DNA of 64,000 bases from Cymbomonas tetramitiformis (lineage: Eukaryota; Chlorophyta; Pyramimonadophyceae; Pyramimonadales; Pyramimonadaceae), in assembly GCA_001247695.2 (NCBI GenBank), contig LGRX02026037.1:46830-110829 (forward strand), written 5' to 3'. The position numbers and the translations under genes are program-made. The notes under the pieces were generated by a model. That model had not been told where the DNA came from. It saw nothing but the letters and a program-made list of their open reading frames with translations, and did no database searches. Numbering within the stretch: position 1 is the stretch's first letter; each line of letters opens with the position of its first letter. Positions 56,701 through 64,000 of this stretch are shown one piece after another.

Positions 56701-57012
56701 GTCCGGGCGTTTTTTCTGGGATTCTTTGTTGAATGCGTTCACCGCCTGGATGTCACGGTTTTGACGCATTTCGATTGTGGTGCCCTTTGGGCCCAGATTA
56801 CGCCGGTTGTTCAGACGTCGAATGATCTTCGTTTTTGCAGTGGCTTCATCCAGCTCGGGATGCAGCTCTCGCAGCGTTTTCACGCACATGTCGAAACGCT
56901 CTTGGGCCGCGGCGTTGTTTGCCCAATACTTACTCGTGGTTTTGTCCACAATCTGCTTAGCCTCCACGTCGTATGCCACGGGGCATTTCCGTATAACACT
57001 TTCAACTTTCAT
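50701..57012 (-). CDS. CACTA-A TNP2-like transposase (multi-exon)
   Basis: Blocks in order on the minus strand: 57012-56156, 56090-55002, 54671-53898, 53769-53029, about 52710-51926, 51790-50701. The start is the ATG at 57012 (MKVESVIRKCPVAYD); longer frames begin with GTG. Block 1 ends with a 39-residue proline-rich repeat, about four copies. Block 4 has the tnp2-type N-lobe (LNWSRPSFDRFLTVMIML, then HAVHVCVNWCRHY). Block 5 has LGMVHADSVMRITMGQFMGV and later IPYFDPMHGYAVPFGH, the Transposase_21 core and DPMH motif. Block 6 has EHYLGEVGAAMELWVERAIQ (DUF4218-like) and ends in a Y/I-rich DUF4216-like region. No internal stop forces inactivation, but exon joins between blocks 1-2 and 4-5 are unresolved. 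Confidence 0.7.
56200..56665 (-). repeat. 117-bp coding repeat in CACTA-A exon 1
   Basis: About four copies of a 39-codon unit with PRRSPRNHATVSIPA and VARTPQRGSPGVRPAAGAP. The length is a multiple of three, so the frame is kept. Confidence 0.8.
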
Positions 57013-57060
57013 ATGTGGACCACCTCCCTTTCTCACACGGTTTTTTCCTGATTCGAGCAC

Positions 57061-57943
57061 CAGTGCGTGAACATCAGGGTATTCGTAAGATCATCAGGGG
57101 ATCATTGGGAGTGAGAAGAGGGGGCTTCTTCACAGGTTGTGCACAACATGGGGCCAAAGGCATCGCATGAAAGCAACGGGTACCTTTTACTGCATTTGGT
57201 TTGGCTCCCTCCGCCGGCAGCGTACAAGACGCTGCGGAAATGTCACCGCTCTCGGTCTGCTGCGGCGGTTCCGTCTCCGCCGCGCTCGTTCGTGGAATAT
57301 GGCTTGGGGCAAAGTGCACATGCCGGGTTAGGGGCACAACCCCAGGTCGATGCCCATAATCCATTGTACCCTGCGAGGCCCCATCACGTGCCCAAAAATT
57401 TACATACTATGTACAAATACGTAGTACGCAGGCCGTATCATATAACATGTCGAAATGTTCGTGTTAACTATTTCTAATTATGCTATATATTTCTAATAAT
57501 AATTAGTAGAAATGTATACTATTTGTAAACACGTAGTACGCAGGCCATATCATATGGCAAAACACCAGGTTTGGGATACTTCTGATGGGATGAACATGAT
57601 CGACGTGAGCGTGAGTGATGATCGAAGGGAAATTGTCGCGTGTCTTGCAAACAAGCTATAAATTCAAATAGCAGGGGTGGACCCTAAAGAACACAAATTT
57701 TTAGCCGATGCGCAGCGATGCCAAGACTCATGAAACGAAAACGAATCGTGAACGGAAAACTGTCATCGCAAACGAATCGTCATCGGTAATCCGGTATGCA
57801 CGCTTGCATGATGACTTACATGGCCAACACGATCAATTACGGCCTAATGGAGATCTTGATCGATTGTGCTAGTATAATATGTATCTATATACACATTGCT
57901 AATATAATATGTAAATATATTTGTTGTAACTAAAATATAATAA
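57061..57943. other. Intergenic between CACTA-A and the isochorismatase-fold gene
   Basis: AT-rich with one duplicated 25-bp word (57417 and 57528). No gene recognised. Confidence 0.4.
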
Positions 57944-59245
57944 CTATACCGAGATGTTCTTAATGAAGTCGGCAGAATCTAACACCACTGCACACCGATG
58001 CAGGAGATCCATGTGTCCGTCTAGCGTGGCAGCCAAGTTACTCGGCTCAATGTTGTGCAGGGTCCTATATGACACACATGCGTCTTCCACGATGATAACA
58101 CTGTATCCCAATTGCACCGCCGCAAGGGTCGTGTGCAGCACACACTGTGAGACATACGCCCCCATGATAACAATTGCTGATGGTGTTGGGTGTTGAGAAG
58201 ACACCGCATCTCGCACGTTTCTATAGCAGGACTCGTGAGACATGGATATGTTTTCCGAGTCGAACGCATTCATGTTCCCACACAGAAAGGCGTGGTTCCG
58301 TAGTTCGTCAGCTGAATGTGGCCCAAGGTCTGTCAGAAAATCGTCGGACTCTGGCGGAGTTCCGGTGTGAGCGACACCGGCTGAAGAGGTCAAGTATCCT
58401 CTTCCATCATCAAAAAATGCATCTGTGGCGGCCTGCGTTTGCCATGGCCGATACCACTGTGTCCAATTGATAGGGATGTTGGCATGGCGACAGGCAGTCA
58501 AAACTTTCTGAATCGTTTGTCGGTGTTCTGGTTTGAAGTCCGCGCCATGCGCAGCCTGAGCATCCAGGACGAGCACTGACAGGCAACGGGGATCTGCGTT
58601 GCCACTGCTGGAAGAAACGCCCTGGATATGCAACATTTGATACCCGGGGTGCTGGTGTGGAACCGGACGTGACCCGCATTTGGGAGTACGGCCACGCGAT
58701 AGATCGCAGTCCTTTACGGCATACACAGTTCCACGGTGGTGGCGCAACGGAAATGACAGTACTGGAAAGAGCCAGACCCGCTTGGCTGGAACCACGAACC
58801 ATGCGTAGAAGTGATGCGGGGCGCTGAAATCGTCCCTTCTAGAATCGACTTCTAACACGGATACCAGGCTGTGACCGGCGAAAGCCTCATCCAGCACCCG
58901 CTGTTGGTGGTGATCATGCTTGCGGAGGTGGGTGTCGTTATCAATGAGGAACTGCATCGCAGCCTCTTTCGAAGGACGGTCCCCGGGCAGGCCCTCCTTG
59001 GCGGTCTTCGCCTGCCACAGTGCTTCCAGTAGGCAGATTGTCCGGACGGTGTTCAAGTCTAGGACATGCAGACCCTCCGGAATGCCCGGACAGACAAACC
59101 CGACATGGTATCGGAAGGTAGGCATCAGCTTTCGGTAGACCACCTTCCCCTTGAGCGCGGCAAGGCTGTCATCAGGGCAGACCCAATCAGGTTGAGCCGG
59201 GATGAACGAGCTTCGCACGACATTCACCTGACCAGCAGAACCCAA
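57944..59245 (-). CDS. Isochorismatase-like (cysteine hydrolase) domain protein
   Basis: A 433-codon open frame stops at 57944. No ATG occurs before codon 41; a splice acceptor GCTGGTCAG|GTGAAT at 59228 suggests an upstream exon. Residues 1-210 form an unrecognised domain. Residues about 230-430 follow the isochorismatase fold. LSVLVLDAQAAHG carries the Asp of the D-K-C triad. SAIVIMGAYVSQCVLHTTLA carries the catalytic Cys. LGYSVIIVEDACVSY is the usual strand after it. In the segment where the Lys is expected (LCGNMNAFDSEN against the family's x-K-x-x-x-SAF-x-GT) no Lys is present, so hydrolase activity is doubtful. The gene lies head-to-tail downstream of the kinase. The substrate cannot be inferred. 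Confidence 0.65.
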   Translation of the reverse strand: MGSAGQVNVVRSSFIPAQPDWVCPDDSLAALKGKVVYRKLMPTFRYHVGFVCPGIPEGLHVLDLNTVRTICLLEALWQAKTAKEGLPGDRPSKEAAMQFLIDNDTHLRKHDHHQQRVLDEAFAGHSLVSVLEVDSRRDDFSAPHHFYAWFVVPAKRVWLFPVLSFPLRHHRGTVYAVKDCDLSRGRTPKCGSRPVPHQHPGYQMLHIQGVSSSSGNADPRCLSVLVLDAQAAHGADFKPEHRQTIQKVLTACRHANIPINWTQWYRPWQTQAATDAFFDDGRGYLTSSAGVAHTGTPPESDDFLTDLGPHSADELRNHAFLCGNMNAFDSENISMSHESCYRNVRDAVSSQHPTPSAIVIMGAYVSQCVLHTTLAAVQLGYSVIIVEDACVSYRTLHNIEPSNLAATLDGHMDLLHRCAVVLDSADFIKNISV

Positions 59246-59291
59246 GTTGTGTAACCAGTAAGGTTATCGGCTATGGGTTATCTGTACCAAA

Positions 59292-59475
59292 TACGAGAAC
59301 ACGCACCACGCAGAACATTGCACAGAGTGACTATGACCACACTTTAATCAACAGTTGCTCACAACACGGGCATTACCACAACCAAGACTTTCGGCCAGAC
59401 GGTAATATATTGTATACAGGGACACTTATTATTACAAACTACCGCGCTACACACACTGATTATTATTTACAGAGG
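59292..59475. repeat. 184-bp direct repeat, copy 1
   Basis: Identical to 60837-61020. On the minus strand it starts CCTCTGTAAATAATAATCAG, so its first TAA is the kinase stop codon and the rest is the kinase 3' flank. Confidence 0.95.
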
Positions 59476-60589
59476 GTTAAAATGTCCAGGGACTAAACGC
59501 TCGTGGGGATCGACTCCTTTCCCCACAGAACACTTTTGTATCCGAGAGGCGCTGAACGTTGAGTGTAACTTGGAGGCAGCCGGTCTTTTTGCAGGATTGA
59601 AGTCGAAACACGAATTCACGAGCATGGTGAGCTGTTTGGAAACTGTACTATCTTCTTTCCAAGGCGAAAATTTTCTGTTGTTGTCAAGCTGGCTGTTAGC
59701 CAACTGCAGCATGTCCTTCCAGGAAAGGCGACTGGCCATGAGTATTTGCATAGCGAGCCCGCCACACGCCCAGATGTCGCTGTGAGTGGTTTTGTTTGCA
59801 AATGATGACTCTGGAGCTGTATGAGAGGGCTGCCATGTTGCGGAAGGCAAGCTTACTGGGGGAAGCGGTGCCATTGAATCGGTGCGGTGGAAACGGGCCA
59901 ACCCAAAGTCTATGAGTTTGAGACTGTGTCCACCAACATCGGGCAGATTTTCTTGCACAAGCACGTTGTTACCTTTCAGGTCCCCGTGCACGATTCCCGC
60001 GGCATGGAGGTCTGAAATGCCGCGAAACAAATCGATGACCAGATGGCGCATCGCCTGGATTGGTATGCCTGATCCGCGGGAAGTAAGGAAATCGGCGAGG
60101 GTCTCCCCGCCATATTTCATGACGAGGAACGCGGAGTGATCAGGACAAATTTGGGCTCCGTATCCTAAACAGGGAACGACGGTTGTGGGAGCCGCGAAAT
60201 GGGCCACGGTGTTCATATACAACTCCACCGCACAGTGCCGCAGGCGACGGTGGAGGGCAGGGTCGGTGAAGTCCTTCGTTCAGAACGGCCCTCTCGGTTT
60301 TGTCAAGGGTGCAGTGTAGAAGGACGCTTCCGTAGGAGCCTTGTCCTGTAGCTTGGCTGTCCTGAGGAGCGCGGTACGTGACTACTTGCTGGCGTGAGAC
60401 TCTTGGCACTCCACACTGTTTAGCAATTTTGTCAAGATTGCTGAGGCATGCATCCGGATCTCCACGCAGAAACCGTTTTGAAAGGGATTCCACCGATAGG
60501 TCGTGATGGAAACCAGGAAACTGCAGAGGTGTGTTGAGGTGGTGGTGGGGTGCGGCATGAATATCTTGCGCTGCCGCCTGGGAAAGCAT
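59467..60589 (-). pseudogene. Ser/Thr protein kinase with a frameshift at the catalytic lysine
   Basis: Starts at ATG 60589 (MLSQAAAQDIHAAPHH). The first frame runs to a glycine loop GQGSYGSV and TERAVL, then shifts at about 60272. In the other frame the protein continues KDFTDPALHRRLRHCAVELY (alpha-C region, E present), a hinge LVMKYGGETL, the catalytic loop HGDLKGNNVL (His-Gly-Asp variant of HRD), the magnesium loop DFGLARF, TAPESS for APE, and DIWACGG. It ends HFNPL at 59467. The break is one extra base exactly where the ATP-anchoring Lys is expected. No GT-AG intron explains it, so this is a recent pseudogene or a sequence error. The stop codon lies within the 184-bp repeat. Confidence 0.7.
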
Positions 60590-60836
60590 CGCCTTTCGCT
60601 GGCGGTGTGCAGATCGGCGCCTAGCTGATCTTGAGGAATTTGGATTTGCTTGTGGGTTTGGGTGTGCAAGCTACGGCACAGAGAACACCAAATATACGGT
60701 GAGAAACAGTCGGACAACGGACCCCCGGACGGAAGAGGGGGTGATGGGCAAGCATGAGGAATGAGACGCAGCTATGAGGGGATGAGGGGAAATGATTGAC
60801 GAGCCAGAAGACATGCCTGTGGGTAACACACGCAAG

Positions 60837-61020
60837 TACGAGAACACGCACCACGCAGAACATTGCACAGAGTGACTATGACCACACTTTAATCAACAGT
60901 TGCTCACAACACGGGCATTACCACAACCAAGACTTTCGGCCAGACGGTAATATATTGTATACAGGGACACTTATTATTACAAACTACCGCGCTACACACA
61001 CTGATTATTATTTACAGAGG
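60837..61020. repeat. 184-bp direct repeat, copy 2
   Basis: Base-for-base identical to 59292-59475, offset 1545 bp. Here its TAA closes a different short minus-strand frame ending EKDRKPL. Confidence 0.95.
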
Positions 61021-61135
61021 TTTACGGTCCTTCTCAAGCTTGTTCCGAAGCATGTACGCAAACTTCTTAACAACCCCGCCGCACAACAACGCGTGCATGA
61101 ATTCCTGCATACCAGCCAATAGCACGCAACTCGTG
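61012..61135 (-). other. Short minus-strand frame ending in the 184-bp repeat
   Basis: Reads EFMHALLCGGVVKKFAYMLR and ends EKDRKPL at the TAA of the repeat. Possibly the last exon of a truncated gene whose upstream part was replaced by the tandem arrays. Confidence 0.3.
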
Positions 61136-61141
61136 TGTTCG

Positions 61142-61440
61142 CAACCCATGATGAAGGGTGGGGAGAGCGACGAGCCAGAAGACATGCCTGTGGGTAACAC
61201 ACGCAAGCATTGGCTGCAAGTCGGATGAATGAATGTCCACCGCACCCATGATGAAGGGTGGGGAGAGCGACGAGCCAGAAGACATGCCTGTGGGTAACAC
61301 ACGCAAGCATTGGCTGCAAGTCGGATGAATGAATGTCCACCGCACCCATGATGAAGGGTGGGGAGAGCGACGAGCCAGAAGACATGCCTGTGGGTAACAC
61401 ACGCAAGCATTGGCTGCAAGTCGGATGAATGAATGTCCAC
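61142..61440. repeat. 100-bp tandem repeat, 3 copies
   Basis: Unit starts CCATGATGAAGGGTGGGGAG. Exact 100-bp spacing at 61148, 61248 and 61348. Partial copies occur at about 60790-60836 and 62540-62650. Confidence 0.95.
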
Positions 61441-62540
61441 CACACCACAGACCACCGGAACCTATCTATCCACCCTCCAGTCCCCTCTTCCACTCGTTGC
61501 CCGTCCCGCCCGGGAGCTTTCTGCACCAGTATGGCGCGAACCAAGGGGTGCAGAATTGGCTCAAACCTGTGGGCACCACCGGAACCTATCTATCCACCCT
61601 CTAGTCCCCTCTTCCACTCGTTGCCCGTCCCGCCCGGGAGCTTTCTGCACCAGTATGGCGCGAACCAAGGGGTGCAGAATTGGCTCAAACCTGTGGGCAC
61701 CACCCAACCTTGTCCACCCCACCATATCCACCCTCTCCCTCCCACGACACTTTGTCCCGCCCGGGAGCTTTCTGCACCAGTATGGCGCGAACCAAGGGGT
61801 GCAGAATTGGCTCAAACCTGTGGGCACCACCGGAACCTATCTATCCACCCTCTAGTCCCCTCTTCCACTCGTTGCCCGTCCCGCCCGGGAGCTTTCTGCA
61901 CCAGTATGGCGCGAACCAAGGGGTGCAGAATTGGCTCAAACCTGTGGGCACCACCCAACCTTGTCCACCCCACCATATCCACCCTCTCCCTCCCACGACA
62001 CTTTGTCCCGCCCGGGAGCATTCTGCACGAGTATGGCGCGAACCAAGGGGTGCAGAATTGGCTCAAACCTGTGGGCACCACCGGAACCTATCTATCCACC
62101 CTCCAGTTCCCTCTTCCACTCGTTGCCCGTCCCGCCCGGGAGCTTTCTGCACCAGTATGGCGCGAACCAAGGGGTGCAGAATTGGCTCAAACCTGTGGGC
62201 ACCACCCAACCTTGTCCACCCCACCATATCCACCCTCTCCCTCCCACGACACTTTGTCCCGCCCATGAGCATTCTGCACGAGTATGGCGCGAACCAAGGG
62301 GTGCAGAATTGGCTCAAACCTGTGGGCACCACCCAACCTTGTCCACCCCACCATATCCACCCTCTCCCTCCCACGACACTTTGTCCCGCCCATGAGCATT
62401 CTGCACGAGTATGGCGCGAACCAAGGGGTGCAGAATTGGCTCAATCATGTGGGCACCACACAACCGTATCCACCCCACCATATCCACCCTCTCTCCCTCC
62501 CACGCCACTTTGTCCCGCCCATGAGCTTTGTGCACCAGTA
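61441..62540. repeat. Two-type (A/B) about 125-bp higher-order tandem array
   Basis: Nine units share a 3' half (CAGTATGGCGCGAACCAAGG and CAGAATTGGCTCAAACCTGT) but alternate between 5' halves: type A (GGAACCTATCTATCCACC) and type B (CAACCTTGTCCACCCCACCA). Order is A A B A B A B B B. Unit length is about 124-126 bp. Confidence 0.9.
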
Positions 62541-62639
62541 TGAGGGGATGAGGGGAAACGAGCGACGAGGCAGAAGACATGCCTGTGGGTAACACACGCA
62601 AGCATTGGCTGCAAGTCGGATGAATGAATGTCCACCACA

Positions 62640-62760
62640 CCACATGATGAAGGGAGGGAGTTGGGGGATGATGAAGGGAGTGAGTAAGGGGGTGATGAAG
62701 GGAGGGAGTGGGCTGAATACGACGGGAGTGAATGGGTTCATGTTGAAGGGAGTGCGTGCT
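62640..62760. repeat. GATGAAGGGAG-rich short repeat
   Basis: Irregular tandem copies of GATGAAGGGAG(T/G)GAG over about 110 bp. Confidence 0.75.
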
Positions 62761-62840
62761 GACAGCTGTGCAATAGTTTTGCACAGCTCGCAGCGCTACT
62801 CAGGTGAGGGGTGAAGTTCCGGGATGCGGCAATCGACAAC

Positions 62841-64000
62841 CGCCCGTGTTTGAGGCAGTTATGGCTCTAGATGTGGTGCTGCGGCACACGAGGGGTATCA
62901 CTCCTAACTTCCTCAGCTTCCAGACCAAGCTCTTCCCGCCACAACACAGCATGCTGGGGATGGCAGATGGTGGAGAGGTGCGCTCCGCCATGCATCTTGG
63001 GTGGGCTCGGGCCTGAAAGCAAGGGGGAGGGTGGGCAAGCAAGCGAGGAATAAGAAGGCCTGGGCCCTACCGGGTCTTGGTGCGCCTGGTTCTCCGTGGA
63101 CTGGGGATTCACACCCCCAGCTGCCGCAGCAGCTGCTCCGGCAGCAGCTGCTGGATTCCCAGCGGCTCCGGCAGCAGCGGGCACTGTCACCGCTGTACGA
63201 CTCGCCTGCGAATCACACATAGGGTACATGGGTGCATAGGGTACATGGGAGGGTTGTACACTAGCGATGATGGATGACAACAAATCCGGTGATGGATGCT
63301 GTGAGGGTAGCCAGCAAATAGCGACGGTGATGGATGCTGTGAGGTTAGCCAGCAAATAGCGACAGTGATGGATGCTGTGAGGTTAGCCAGCAAATAGCGA
63401 CGGCGATGGATGCTGTGAGGTTAGCCAGCAAATAGGACCGCCCGTGTTTGAGGCAGTTATGGCTCTAGATGTGGTGCTGCGGCACACGAGGGGTATCACT
63501 CCTAACTTCCTCAGCTTCCAGACCAAGCTCTTCCCGCCACAACACAGCATGCTGGGGATGGCAGATGGTGGAGAGGTGCGCTCCGCCATGCATCTTGGGT
63601 GGGCTCGGGCCTGAAAGCAAGGGGGAGGGTGGGCAAGCAAGCGAGGAATAAGAAGGCCTGGGCCCTACCGGGTCTTGGTGCGCCTGGTTCTCCGTGGACT
63701 GGGGATTCACACCCCCAGCTGCCGCAGCAGCTGCTCCGGCAGCAGCTGCTGGATTCCCAGCGGCTCCGGCAGCAGCGGGCACTGTCACCGCTGTACGACT
63801 CGCCTGCGAATCACACATAGGGTACATGGGTGCATAGGGTACATGGGAGGGTTGTACACTAGCGATGATGGATGACAACAAATCCGGTGATGGATACTGA
63901 GAGGTTAGCCAGCAAATAGCGACGGTGATGGATGCTGTGAGGTTAGCCAGCAAATAGTGACGGTGATGGATGCTGTGAGGTTAGCCAGCAAATAGTGACG
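62841..64000. repeat. 598-bp tandem duplication, second copy cut by window end
   Basis: CGCCCGTGTTTGAGGCAGTT starts at 62841 and 63439 (period 598), and the copies are nearly identical. Each ends in 38-bp tandem units (GATGGATGCTGTGAGGTTAG) at 63285-63437 and 63885-64000. The frames in it (Gln/Ala-rich on both strands) are repeated too, so coding use is unproven. Confidence 0.95.

Larger units (their letters stand above)
50200..57060 (-). mobile_element. CACTA-A: near-complete CACTA/EnSpm-superfamily transposon
   Basis: The bounds are the coding region plus the 83-bp subterminal repeats. Exact terminal inverted repeats and target duplication were not identified. Near the 5' side, CGTAGTACGCAGGCC(G/A)TATCAT occurs twice (57420 and 57531), perhaps a terminal repeat. 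Its 3' side abuts the truncated end of CACTA-B. Confidence 0.6.

Noticed and set aside
61429..62543. Frames of 279 and 287 codons
   Set aside because: They arise from the A/B tandem array; units of about 125 bp shift frame each copy and no frame is favoured.

Overview
The window is nuclear DNA of a eukaryote. Coding sequence is split by many short GT-AG introns, the recognisable genes are eukaryotic (cyclic-nucleotide-regulated kinase, FHA-RING E3 ligase, Nup42-like nucleoporin, erlin), and much of the rest is minisatellites, tandem duplications and retroelements. CACTA-type transposases of the kind common in green plants and algae, plus a small RIIa/Dpy-30-like protein of the sort found in cilia, suggest a flagellated green alga, perhaps prasinophyte-like. 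That placement is a low-confidence inference. No rRNA, CRISPR array or prokaryotic operon is present. Most genes were reconstructed by hand from splice sites, because their exons are too short to appear as long open frames. || Layout. 0-1.5 kb: 5' part of a myristoylated multi-CNBD kinase (minus). 2.7-3.7 kb: a 107-residue RIIa/Dpy-30-like protein in three exons (plus). 4-11.4 kb: GC-rich, minisatellite-laden DNA with exon-like fragments of unknown genes and two exons resembling BIVM (plus). 11.4-14.7 kb: mostly AT-rich intergenic DNA. 14.7-17.5 kb: a CHFR-like FHA-RING ubiquitin ligase (minus). 18.37-19.47 kb: a Nup42-like CCCH protein with a Gle1-binding tail (plus). 20.5-25.6 kb: a degenerate gag-bearing LTR element (LTR-C, minus) carrying a younger nested element (LTR-E). 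25.6-29.8 kb: AT-rich DNA without a recognisable gene. 29.8-36.8 kb: an erlin (SPFH/prohibitin) gene in at least 12 small exons on the minus strand, one of 22 nt, with a 3.1-kb satellite-filled intron. 38.06-46.68 kb: a retroelement nest. A 2-kb element (LTR-B) is interrupted by a 3.7-kb gag-only element (LTR-A) and by a third (LTR-D), and is followed by a truncated fourth (LTR-F). 46.7-57.0 kb: two CACTA-superfamily transposase genes, one 5'-truncated with a C-terminal PHD-like finger. 57.9-60.6 kb: an isochorismatase-fold protein and a frameshifted protein kinase, with perfect 184-bp repeats on either side of the kinase. 61.1-64 kb: tandem-repeat arrays and a 598-bp tandem duplication. || The most distinctive content is the family of LTR elements lacking any pol gene. 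They share an LTR start (TGCTGG), a purine-rich tract ending GGTGGTG directly before the 3' LTR, usually within a hairpin, a GGTT(A)TGG-type leader directly after the 5' LTR, and a TGTGACAC-type stem inside the LTR. The members that keep a gag frame also share a related gag. They look like TR-GAG/TRIM-type non-autonomous retrotransposons that insert into one another, with 5-bp target duplications visible for three of them. None of the reverse transcriptase they need is encoded in this window.
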